DNA from: Micromonospora humi
Lineage (GTDB): Bacteria; Actinomycetota; Actinomycetes; Mycobacteriales; Micromonosporaceae
Assembly: GCF_900090105.1 (NCBI RefSeq)
Contig: NZ_FMDM01000021.1
Coordinates: 1-64,000 of the forward strand
Direction of reading: 5' to 3'
DNA: 64,000 nt
Shown: one piece after another, positions 6,184 through 14,026 of the stretch
Numbering within the stretch: the stretch's first letter is position 1
Layout of the letters: every line of letters begins with the position of its first letter
Notes under the pieces: generated by a model
What the model was told of the DNA's origin: nothing
The model's database searches: none
Seen by the model: only the letters and a program-made list of their open reading frames with translations
Position numbers and translations under genes: made by a program

Positions 6184-9100
6184 TCAGCAGCGGGTGGGGG
6201 AGAGGGTGAAGTCCTCCACGGTGGGCGTGGACGAGTTGATCTTCGTCTGGCGCGTCTGGGGCTTCCAGCCGTCCTTGGCGACGATCAACGTGAGCGGGTT
6301 GTTGCGCCGGTCCATCCAGTAGGCGTACTTGCCGTCGGCGTCCGTGGTGAACGTGTAGGAGTTCGCCCAGGAGTCGACCTGGACCGTCGCGCCCGGCAGC
6401 GGAGCGGTGCCGCCCTGGCAGCTCCGGCCGGTGACCGTCCCGGAGAGCTTGCCCCAGGTGGTCGGCGGCTGCGCGATCAAGGTGACCGCCACCGGTGCCA
6501 CCGTGTACGGGGTGTTCTCCTTGATGACGACCGACGCCGAGTAGGTGCCCGGCTGGTCCACGTTCGCGGTCATGCCGACCGTGACCGTGACCTTCTCACC
6601 CGGTGCCAGCGTGACCTTCGACTTGTCGACGGTCAGCCAGCTGACGTCGGCCGAGCCCTCGGCGCACTCGGCGAAGCCGGGCAGGACCTCACTGTCCTTG
6701 GTGGCCGTGAAGCCGCCCGACGAGCCGCCGACCTTGTAGAACCCGCAGGCCGCGCCGCCCCGGTAGCGGGGCGCGTTGGCGTTGGGCAGGTTGGCCCAGG
6801 AGTTGGTCGCCGGGTCGTACGCGAAGCCGGCGTTGGTGATGGCGCCGCCCTGCGACCCGCCGACGACCAGCAGCTTGCCGTTCGCCACCGCGTACGAGGA
6901 GGCCCAGTTGTCGGCCGGCGCGTCCGGGATGGCGGTCCAGGCGTTGGCGCCCGGGTCGAAGGCGTAACCCGACTTCTGCGAGTTGGTGCCGTCGTTGCCG
7001 CCGGTGCAGTAGACGGTGCCGTCGATCCCGCCGCAGGACAGGAACGCCACCGACTTCGGGTAGGCCGGCAGGGTCTCCCAGGTGTTCGCCCCCGGGTCGT
7101 ACCGGACCACGGTGTTGGACATGGGCAGGCAGTTGGCCGTGGTGCAGCCGCCGATCGCGTACAGCTTGCCGCCGGCGACCGCCTGCCCGGCGGCCGCCCG
7201 TGGCGCCGGGTTGGCCGCCTTCGCCGTCCAAGTGTTGGCCCCCGGGTCGTACGACCAGGTGGCGGCGTCCGGCCCGGAGGCGCCCCAACCGCCGGTGACG
7301 ATGATCTTGCCGTCGACGACGCCGGCCGTCACGGCGTTGCGGGCGCCGGGCAGGTCGGCGATGGCGGACCAGGTCTGCGCGACCGGGTCGTACCGGTAGT
7401 TCTTCGCGCTGGACGTGGTGCCGTCGCCGCCGGCGATCGAATAGACCTTGCCGTCGACGTTGACGACCCGGTTGTCCATCACGTTCACCGGGTAGCCGGG
7501 GATGGCGGTCCACGGGTCCGCCTGCGGCGCGGCCGACGCCACCGAGGTGGACGACTTGCCGGACGAGCGGGCCGCGAACGACGTCCCCGCGGTCAGCCGC
7601 TGCGCCGGCGCGCCGGTCGAGCCGAGCAGCGCCTGCTCGGACAGCTGGGAGCCGTCCGCGCGTTGCAGCACGAACCCGCCGTCACGCTCGGAGAACTCGA
7701 CGTCGACCGGCGCCCCGCCGGTGTTGGTCACCGTGAACGTCCTGCTGACCTTGCCGCTGGGCATCCGGGCCGTGCCGGTCAGCGATGTCGGCTGCACCGA
7801 CAGCCGGCCGGCGGCCAGTTGGAAGGTGGCCGTGGTGGCCCAGTCGGTCTCGACGTCCACCTGCTTGGTCTGGCTGACGTAGTTGCCGGCGCTGGCCGTG
7901 AACGGGTGCGTGCCGGTCAGCGACGAGAACATCCAGTAGAAGCCGTCGGGCAACTCGGTGTCGTCCGGGGTGGCGACCGTGGTGGCCTTCTCCGCCGGGC
8001 GGTCCTTGCTGGTCACCGTGGCGCCGTTGACGTAGCCGTTGTCGTTCTTGTCGCGCACGTGGCCGAGCACCAGGCCGCCGTCGACCGGCTTGCAGACGAG
8101 CTTGCTGCCGATCAGCACGTTGTCGAGCTCCCACCACCACTCCCAGCTGGCGTCGTAGTAGTGGAAGCGCACCCGCACCTGCGACTGGTTCGCCGCCTGC
8201 GGGATCGGCACCTCGGTCACCTTGGTGCGCACGTCGGCGGCCTGCCGGAGCACGTTGCTCCAGGTGGTGCCGCCGTCGAGGCTCAGGTCGACGTCCGCCC
8301 GGTCGCTGTTCAGCCAGTTGTAGTCCTGGTTGAACCGGATCACCGGGGCACTCACCCCGGTCAGGTCGACCACCGGGCTGACCAGGGAGGTGTCCTGCCG
8401 GCCGCCGCTGCCGTAGTTGTCGCTGTCGATGATGGCGAAGTTGCCGCTGCCGCCGGTCAGGTTCCCGCGCTCGCCCTTGTCGTCGAACTCCCAGACCTGC
8501 CCGGTGCCGGCGTTGTCCACCACGGACCAGCCGTCCGGCACGCCGGTGCCGTCGAACGTCTCGTACACGCCGTCGGAGCTGGTGGTGTAGCCGGGCGCGG
8601 TGGTGCACGCCTCCGGGTTCGCCGGCACCGCGATGTTCGCGGTCAGGTTGCCGGCGCCGACCGTGACCTCCTTGGTGACGGTCAGGTAGCCGGCGTACTG
8701 TGGCTCGACCTTGAGCCGGTAGGTCGCCCCGGCCGGCACCTTCAGGCTGTAGCGGCCGGTGGCGGGCGTGGTGTAGTCGGAGATCGGCGTGCCCTCGACG
8801 CTGACCTTCGCGTACAGCGGCCAGCCGTGGCCGGAGCCGTCGGTGACCTGCCCGCTGACCGTGACGCTCGGCACCGCGGTGAGCGTGACGTCGAGCGTGG
8901 TGGTGGTGTTCTTGGTGACGGTCGCGGTCAGCGTGCGGCTCGCGTACCCGAAGGCGGAGACGACGACCTGGTAGTCGCCGGCGGGCAGCAGCGAGGAGTA
9001 CGTGCCGTCGGCGCCGGTGGTCAGCGTCCGGTCCGCCGCGCCGGTCAGGGCGACCGTCGCGCCGGCGATCGGCGCGCCGGACGCGTCGGTGACCTTGCCG

Positions 9101-10575
9101 GCGAGGGTGCCGTTGTCGCCGATCGGGGCGGCGGCGACCAGCGCGAGCGCGTCGAGGCGGCCCTCGCCGTAGACGTTGTTGTCGTCGGCGGTGCCGCCGC
9201 ACTGCGTGTCGGCCTTGTCCACCGCCGTGTCGTTCAGCAGCGCGCGGGTCGCCGTGACGTCGCCGACCAGGGTGGGCGCCGCCGACCAGAGCAGCGCGAT
9301 CGCGCCGGCCAGGTGCGGCGCCGCCATCGAGGTGCCGCTGATGCTGGCGTACGAGTTGTTCGGCACGCTGGAGCGCACGTTCACACCGGGCGCCGAGATG
9401 TTCGGCTTGATCTCGCCGCTCTGCCCGGTGCCCCGGGACGAGAAGCTGGCGATGTTGTTGTTGATGTCGTACGCGCCGGCCGAGTAGTTGCTGGCCAGGC
9501 TGCCCGGTGAGCCACTGGTCTGGCAGGACGGGCCGTTGTTGCCGTTGGACCAGACCCCGAAGATGCCGGAGGCGGTCCAGGCGTTGGTGACGTCCTCCAT
9601 GAACGGCTCGTTGGACGGCTGCGTGGTGCCCCACGAGTTGTTGATGATGTTGGGGCGTTTGCTGGCGTCCGGGTTCTGCCCGTTCAGGTCGGTGGGCTCC
9701 AGCATCCACTGCCCGGAGGAGATCAGCGCGGCGTCGGTCGGGCAGCACCCGTTCGCGGCGATCCACTTGACCTCGGGGGCGACGCCGATCTGGTTGGCGC
9801 CGTCCGAGCCGGCCATGGTGCCCATGGTGTGGGTGCCGTGCCCGTCGGAGTCGCACGGCGCGGTGGCGCACTCGCCGGCCGCGTCGTACCAGTTGTAGTT
9901 GTGGTCGAAGGTGCCGTCGCCGTTGTTGCCCCGGTAGGAGTTCACCAGCGCCGGGTGGTCGAACTGCACCCCGCTGTCGATGCTGGCCACGGTGATGCCG
10001 GCGCCCTTGACGCCGTACTGGGACCAGACGTCGTCGGCGTTGATGTTGGCGATGCCCCACTCCAGGGCGTTCGTCGACTTCTCGTTGGTGCCGGGGGTGG
10101 TCTCCGGCAGCTTGTAGTCGACCGGTGCGTAGATGCCGTCCACCTCGGCGTGGGCGGCGAAGTTCTGCGCCATGGTCAGCGAACCGCCACTGACCTTGAT
10201 GGCGTTGGTGGCCCAGAACGTCTGGTATTTCGTACCCGAGCGGTCCAGCTCGGCGCGGATCTTCGCCTGGCTGTCGGCCGCGGTCTTCTTCAACGTCGCG
10301 GCGACCGCGGCGCCCCGCTGGTCCCAGTCCTTGACCGCGGTGGCCTTGCCCAGGTCGGCCCGATCGGCGAAGTGGATCCAGAAGTCGCCCTCGCTCTTGC
10401 CCTGGAGCTGGCGGGTGACCTCGGGGCGGATCTTGTCACCGGCCGCCGCGCCGGTGCCGGTGCCGGCCTGCGCGGGAGCGCCGGTGGCGGCCAGCGCGGT
10501 CGCGGCGAGGACCAGTGCGGCGCCCGCGCTCACCAGCCGTCGGGCCGGGCCCCTTCCGTGTGGACGTCTCAGCAT
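6184..10575 (-). CDS. Giant secreted S8 (subtilisin-family) serine protease with kelch-type propeller
   Basis: A 1463-residue exported protease. The ATG at 10575 is preceded by GGAGGAGG and begins an Arg-rich signal peptide with an ALVLAATALAATGAPAQA cleavage region. Domains in order: a propeptide-like segment (about 40-150); the S8 catalytic domain with Asp in SIDSGVQFDHP (about 200), His in DGHGTHTMG (about 247) and Ser in SGTSMAAPH (about 412); two carboxypeptidase-regulatory-like beta sandwiches (about 488-640); a jelly-roll domain with WEFDDKGERG and aromatic YDASWEWWWELDN (about 668-822); a five- to six-blade kelch-like propeller (about 1025-1290, repeats of YDPGANTW); and a final regulatory-like sandwich. 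It probably degrades extracellular protein. It is flanked by two paralogous winged-helix regulators, which are candidates for its control. Confidence 0.9.
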   Translation of the reverse strand: MLRRPHGRGPARRLVSAGAALVLAATALAATGAPAQAGTGTGAAAGDKIRPEVTRQLQGKSEGDFWIHFADRADLGKATAVKDWDQRGAAVAATLKKTAADSQAKIRAELDRSGTKYQTFWATNAIKVSGGSLTMAQNFAAHAEVDGIYAPVDYKLPETTPGTNEKSTNALEWGIANINADDVWSQYGVKGAGITVASIDSGVQFDHPALVNSYRGNNGDGTFDHNYNWYDAAGECATAPCDSDGHGTHTMGTMAGSDGANQIGVAPEVKWIAANGCCPTDAALISSGQWMLEPTDLNGQNPDASKRPNIINNSWGTTQPSNEPFMEDVTNAWTASGIFGVWSNGNNGPSCQTSGSPGSLASNYSAGAYDINNNIASFSSRGTGQSGEIKPNISAPGVNVRSSVPNNSYASISGTSMAAPHLAGAIALLWSAAPTLVGDVTATRALLNDTAVDKADTQCGGTADDNNVYGEGRLDALALVAAAPIGDNGTLAGKVTDASGAPIAGATVALTGAADRTLTTGADGTYSSLLPAGDYQVVVSAFGYASRTLTATVTKNTTTTLDVTLTAVPSVTVSGQVTDGSGHGWPLYAKVSVEGTPISDYTTPATGRYSLKVPAGATYRLKVEPQYAGYLTVTKEVTVGAGNLTANIAVPANPEACTTAPGYTTSSDGVYETFDGTGVPDGWSVVDNAGTGQVWEFDDKGERGNLTGGSGNFAIIDSDNYGSGGRQDTSLVSPVVDLTGVSAPVIRFNQDYNWLNSDRADVDLSLDGGTTWSNVLRQAADVRTKVTEVPIPQAANQSQVRVRFHYYDASWEWWWELDNVLIGSKLVCKPVDGGLVLGHVRDKNDNGYVNGATVTSKDRPAEKATTVATPDDTELPDGFYWMFSSLTGTHPFTASAGNYVSQTKQVDVETDWATTATFQLAAGRLSVQPTSLTGTARMPSGKVSRTFTVTNTGGAPVDVEFSERDGGFVLQRADGSQLSEQALLGSTGAPAQRLTAGTSFAARSSGKSSTSVASAAPQADPWTAIPGYPVNVMDNRVVNVDGKVYSIAGGDGTTSSAKNYRYDPVAQTWSAIADLPGARNAVTAGVVDGKIIVTGGWGASGPDAATWSYDPGANTWTAKAANPAPRAAAGQAVAGGKLYAIGGCTTANCLPMSNTVVRYDPGANTWETLPAYPKSVAFLSCGGIDGTVYCTGGNDGTNSQKSGYAFDPGANAWTAIPDAPADNWASSYAVANGKLLVVGGSQGGAITNAGFAYDPATNSWANLPNANAPRYRGGAACGFYKVGGSSGGFTATKDSEVLPGFAECAEGSADVSWLTVDKSKVTLAPGEKVTVTVGMTANVDQPGTYSASVVIKENTPYTVAPVAVTLIAQPPTTWGKLSGTVTGRSCQGGTAPLPGATVQVDSWANSYTFTTDADGKYAYWMDRRNNPLTLIVAKDGWKPQTRQTKINSSTPTVEDFTLSPTRC

Positions 10576-10723
10576 CGGTGCTGCCTCCTCCAGAATGACC
10601 CGCGGATGATCGAGCCATGACGGAAGGGCCAGGAGCACGCGCTCCCGACTGGTCACACCGGTTTGAAACGAACCCCCCAGGCCCCCTAGGCGCCGTGCGG
10701 GTCTACGCCGGTCACCTGTGTGG

Positions 10724-10753
10724 ACACTATGATCGACACCAAAGGGCTATCAA
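10724..10753 (-). promoter_or_regulatory. Possible promoter for the subtilase gene
   Basis: Read leftwards, TTGATA (10753-10748) is followed after 18 bases by TAGTGT (10729-10724), resembling -35 and -10 boxes in an AT-richer patch. It would give a leader of roughly 140 bases before the start at 10575. The match is modest and the call tentative. Confidence 0.3.
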
Positions 10754-10806
10754 TGACCGTACGTGAGCAACTTGTCACCAACAGGTTTACCGATCGAGGG
10801 CCCGGT

Positions 10807-10821
10807 TGACAGTCATTGTCA
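10807..10821. promoter_or_regulatory. TGACA-N5-TGTCA palindrome before the winged-helix gene
   Basis: Perfect five-base arms TGACA/TGTCA spaced by five bases, ending 13 bases before the GTG start at 10835. A protein bound here would block translation-start-proximal DNA, so it could be an autoregulatory operator. It overlaps a TTGACA hexamer at 10806. Confidence 0.35.
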
Positions 10822-10834
10822 CGGTGGGGGCGCG

Positions 10835-11380
10835 GTGACAGACGACCACACGAATACCACCTCCGCCGGCACCGACCCGGCGGAGCATCCCTTCTCGCTC
10901 GTGATCGGCGTGACGCCGTCCCCGGCCGAGCGGCTGCGGCTCACCGAGCTGCTGGACGGCGTGGCACCGCTGTTGCTGGTGGCCGACCTGGACGAGCTAC
11001 GCGAGCTGATCGCCCCCGCGGAGGACGTCAGGCGGGGGCCCCCGCCGGACATCCCCGGGCCGCCACCCGACGGCGCGCTGGTGATCGACGCGGCCCGGTC
11101 CACCGCCCGCTGGGGCGACCGGGAGGTCGTCCTCACCCGGCTGGAACGCGACCTGCTCACCTGCCTGACCACCGAGCCGGTACGGGTGTGGAGCTACGCC
11201 GAACTGCACCACGCGGTCTGGCACGACGCGCCGACCCGGCGCCGCGCCGACGTGCAGTCCCTGGTCAAGCGGCTGCGTCGCAAGCTCCACGAGCTGGGCA
11301 CCGGGGTCACTGTCGTCGCCGTACGCGGCGTCGGGCTGCGGCTGACCGACCACCGCCGCCCCAGCGTGCGCGGCGGCTGA
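10835..11380 (+). CDS. Winged-helix (OmpR/PhoB-type) DNA-binding protein, paralogue of the 4766 gene
   Basis: A protein of about 181 residues aligned with the 4766-5578 gene product: an N-terminal SLVIGVTPSPAERLRLTELLDG segment, a short Pro-rich linker instead of the heptads, and a winged helix with TRLERDLLTCLTT, VWSYAELHHAVWH, SLVKRLRRKLHEL and a final AVRGVGLRLT wing. No receiver aspartate cluster is visible, so activation by phosphorylation is unlikely. GTG 10835 follows GGTGGGGGC and suits the paralogue alignment; an ATG further upstream at 10763 is possible. It is divergent from the subtilase gene and 17 bases upstream of the photolyase-like gene, so it may control both. The linker contains a half-unit resembling the 57-bp repeat (DVRRGP). 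Confidence 0.8.
   Translation: MTDDHTNTTSAGTDPAEHPFSLVIGVTPSPAERLRLTELLDGVAPLLLVADLDELRELIAPAEDVRRGPPPDIPGPPPDGALVIDAARSTARWGDREVVLTRLERDLLTCLTTEPVRVWSYAELHHAVWHDAPTRRRADVQSLVKRLRRKLHELGTGVTVVAVRGVGLRLTDHRRPSVRGG
11027..11050 (+). repeat. Possible degenerate half copy of the 57-bp repeat
   Basis: GTCAGGCGGGGGCCCCCGCC resembles the first half of the 57-bp units (GTAAGGCGGGG then CCCCCGC) and is read in the same frame, giving DVRRGP as in the full copies. The TTAAC box is lost and one extra G is present, so chance in GC-rich DNA is not excluded. Confidence 0.35.
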
Positions 11381-11397
11381 CGGCCGGAGAGGGAAAG

Positions 11398-12849
11398 ATG
11401 GTGGACATGTCACGCTGGCGTTGGCTCCTGGCGGACCAGCTGGGTCCCCACTTCCTCGACGACGACGCGCAACGCGTCCTGCTGGTGGAGACCCGGTCGC
11501 TGTTCGCCCACCGGCCGCTGCACCGGCAGAAGGCGCACCTGACCCTGTCCGCGTTGCGGCACCGGGCCGCGGAACTCGGCGACCGGGCGCGCCTGATCCG
11601 CGCCGACACCTTCCGCGAGGCGCTCACCGCCCTCGGCGAGCCGGTCGAGGTGGTGCACCCGTCGTCGCGGGCGGCGCTCGCGTTCGCCCGTACCGTCGAC
11701 GGGCTGACCGTGCTGCCGCCGCGCGGTTTCGTCACCGACCGGGCCGACTTCGCGGCCTGGGCCGACCGGCGGCGCGGCCAGCTCCGGATGGCCGACTTCT
11801 ACCGGTACGCGCGCGGCCGGCACGGCGTGCTGCGGGACCTGCCCGCCCCGGGTCGCCGGCCCCGCCACCGCCCGCCGGCCGAGGCGCCGCCACCGCCGCC
11901 GGTCGTCGAGGACGACATCGACGCGCAGGTGCGCCGCGACCTGGACCGCTGGCAGGCCGAGGGGATCCGCTTCGTCGGCCGGGACGCCCCGCGCCGCTAC
12001 CCGGCCACGCACGCCGAGGCGCGGGCCCGGCTCGCCCACTTCCTCGACCACCGGCTCCCGGCGTACGCCGACACCGACGGCGCGCTCGGCGACGGCCTAC
12101 TCGCGCACAGCGTGCTGTCGTCCTCGTTCAACCTCGGCCTGCTCCACCCCGAACCGGCGATCCGGGCCGCCGAGCGCGCCGGCCGCACCGGCGCCGCGCC
12201 GGCGGCGGCGGTGCACCGGTTCGTGCGCGGCCTGTTCGGCTGGCGCGAGTTCCTGTGGCAGCTCTACTGGTACTTCGAGCCGCGCTACCGGGGCACCGGC
12301 TGGCTCGGCGCCACCCGGCCGCTGCCCGAGTGGTTCGACCGGCTCGACGCGGACGCGGTGGAGGCGCGCTGCCTCGCCGACGTGCTCGCCGGCGTGCGCG
12401 ACACCGGCTGGGCGCACCAGACCGCCCGGCTGACCGTGCTCGGCAACTACGGCCTGCAACGCGGCTGGCGCCCCGCCGAGCTGGCCGACTGGTTCCGGCG
12501 CAGCTTCGTCGACGGCACCGACTGGGTCATGAACGCCACCGTCATCGGCATGAGCCAGTACGCCGACCTGGCCCGCATCGACACCCACCCGTGGGCGTTC
12601 GACGGCGCGCACCTGGACCGGATCGGCGCGCCCTGCGGCGGCTGCCGCTACGTGCCGAAGGAGACGCTCGGCGACGACGCGTGCCCGTACACCGGGGGTT
12701 TCGAGGCGTTCCTGCACCGCAACCGGGAGCGCCTCGCCGGCGACCCACGGCTCGCCACCGAACTGGCCGAACTGGCCGAGCACGCCGACCCGCAGCGCCG
12801 CGACGCGGTGCTGGCCCAGGAGGAGAAGCGCGGCGACGAGGCGCCCTGA
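11398..12849 (+). CDS. Cryptochrome/photolyase-related protein, Fe-S (FeS-BCP/PhrB-like) type
   Basis: A 483-residue protein of the deoxyribodipyrimidine-photolyase-related family. It opens with a Rossmann segment (WRWLLADQLGPHF) and carries the FAD-binding helical core (GLFGWREFLWQLYW, LTVLGNYGLQRGW, WVMNATVIGMSQYADL). Four cysteines placed like the 4Fe-4S ligands of bacterial (6-4) photolyases are present: one in EARCLADV and three in CGGCRYVPKETLGDDAC. Members repair (6-4) photoproducts with blue light and use FAD plus a lumazine-type antenna. Start ATG 11398 has GAGAGGGAAAG ahead of it and follows the winged-helix gene by 17 bases, so the two are likely one transcript. Light or redox sensing is an alternative role. 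Confidence 0.88.
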   Translation: MVDMSRWRWLLADQLGPHFLDDDAQRVLLVETRSLFAHRPLHRQKAHLTLSALRHRAAELGDRARLIRADTFREALTALGEPVEVVHPSSRAALAFARTVDGLTVLPPRGFVTDRADFAAWADRRRGQLRMADFYRYARGRHGVLRDLPAPGRRPRHRPPAEAPPPPPVVEDDIDAQVRRDLDRWQAEGIRFVGRDAPRRYPATHAEARARLAHFLDHRLPAYADTDGALGDGLLAHSVLSSSFNLGLLHPEPAIRAAERAGRTGAAPAAAVHRFVRGLFGWREFLWQLYWYFEPRYRGTGWLGATRPLPEWFDRLDADAVEARCLADVLAGVRDTGWAHQTARLTVLGNYGLQRGWRPAELADWFRRSFVDGTDWVMNATVIGMSQYADLARIDTHPWAFDGAHLDRIGAPCGGCRYVPKETLGDDACPYTGGFEAFLHRNRERLAGDPRLATELAELAEHADPQRRDAVLAQEEKRGDEAP

Positions 12850-12853
12850 GCGG

Positions 12854-14026
12854 TCAGGTCGGCACCCTCTCCAGCGCAGTCAGGAAGTCGGCCACCAGGT
12901 CGGCGGTGTCCTCGATGCCGGTGGAGACGCGCACCAGGCCCGCGCCGATCCCGGTCGCGGCGAGCTGCTCGGCGTCCACGATCCCGGCCCACATCGAGCG
13001 CGGGTGCACCACCAGCGTGCTGACGCTGCCGAGGCTGGCCGCCCGCTTCGCCAGGCGCAGCCCGGCCAGCAGCGCCGCCGCGCCGTCGCGGCCGGCGGTC
13101 AGCTCGACGCCGAGCACCCCGCCGAACCCGGTCATCTGCCGGCGGGCCAGCTCGTGCTGGGGGTGCGAGGGCAGCCCGGGATGGCGGACCCGGGCCACCG
13201 CCGGGTGGCCCTGCAGCGCCTCGGCCAGCGCGAGCGCGTTGGCGTTGTGCCGCTCCACCCGCAGCGACAGGGTGCGCAGGCCGCGCAGCAGCAGCCAGGC
13301 GTCCACCGGGCCGAGCGTGGCGCCGGTGACGATCGACGTCCGCCACACCCGCTCGATCAGCTCCGCGCCGCCGGCCACCACCCCGGCGGACACGTCGGAG
13401 TGTCCGCCGAGGAACTTCGTGCCGCTGTGCCAGACCAGGTCCGCGCCGGCCGCCAGCGGGCGCTGGTTCACCGGGGTGGCGAACGTGTTGTCCACCACCA
13501 CCAGCGCGCCGGCCGCGTGCGCCACCTCGACGACGGCGGCCAGGTCGGTCAGTTCCAGCAGCGGGTTGCTCGGCGTCTCCACCAGCACCAGCCGGGTCTC
13601 CGGCCGCAGCGCCCGGGCGAACGCGTCGGCGTCGGTCTGGTCGACCTGGGTGCAGTCCACACCGAAGCGCGGCAGCAGCCCGGTGGCCAGCGAGGTGGTG
13701 CCGCCGTACGTGCTGCGCTGCACCACCACGTGGTCGCCGGCGGCGAGCAGGGCCAGCGCGACAGTGCTGATCGCGCCCATCCCGGACGCGGTGACCAGCC
13801 CGGTCTCCGCGCCCTCCAGCGCGGCGACCACGGCGGCCACCTGCGCGTGGTTCGGGTTGCCGTAGCGGGTGTAGAACGCGCTGCCGCGCGCCTCGGTGGC
13901 GATCTCGGTGAACCGCTCGTCGGACTCGGCGCTGAACGTGGCGCTCTGCACGATCGGCGGCGCGACCGCCCCGCCCGGGACCAGGCCGTCGTCGCCGTGC
14001 ACCGCGGCGGTGCCGAACCCGGTCAT
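12854..14026 (-). CDS. PLP-dependent trans-sulfuration-family enzyme (cystathionine gamma-synthase-like)
   Basis: A 390-residue Cys/Met-metabolism PLP enzyme. Visible landmarks are TRYGNPNHAQV (phosphate-binding Tyr/Arg), ASGMGAISTVALALL, VETPSNPLLELTDL, the Asp of VVVDNTFATP that holds the pyridine nitrogen, and the Schiff-base Lys in HSGTKFLGGHSD. Relatives catalyse gamma- or beta-replacement or elimination on O-activated homoserine or on cysteine/methionine derivatives. Its ATG overlaps the stop of the upstream NRPS gene (ATGA), which places it as the last gene of the NRPS operon. A pathway role, such as making or modifying an unusual amino acid by gamma-substitution, is therefore more likely than housekeeping methionine synthesis, but the exact reaction cannot be read from sequence. 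Confidence 0.88.
   Translation of the reverse strand: MTGFGTAAVHGDDGLVPGGAVAPPIVQSATFSAESDERFTEIATEARGSAFYTRYGNPNHAQVAAVVAALEGAETGLVTASGMGAISTVALALLAAGDHVVVQRSTYGGTTSLATGLLPRFGVDCTQVDQTDADAFARALRPETRLVLVETPSNPLLELTDLAAVVEVAHAAGALVVVDNTFATPVNQRPLAAGADLVWHSGTKFLGGHSDVSAGVVAGGAELIERVWRTSIVTGATLGPVDAWLLLRGLRTLSLRVERHNANALALAEALQGHPAVARVRHPGLPSHPQHELARRQMTGFGGVLGVELTAGRDGAAALLAGLRLAKRAASLGSVSTLVVHPRSMWAGIVDAEQLAATGIGAGLVRVSTGIEDTADLVADFLTALERVPT

Noticed and set aside
5806..9510. Very long plus-strand open frame across the pentamer tract and the subtilase gene
   Set aside because: It is antisense to a clear subtilase and begins in a simple repeat; the composition is Arg/Gly/Val-rich with no domain, as expected from GC-rich shadow frames.
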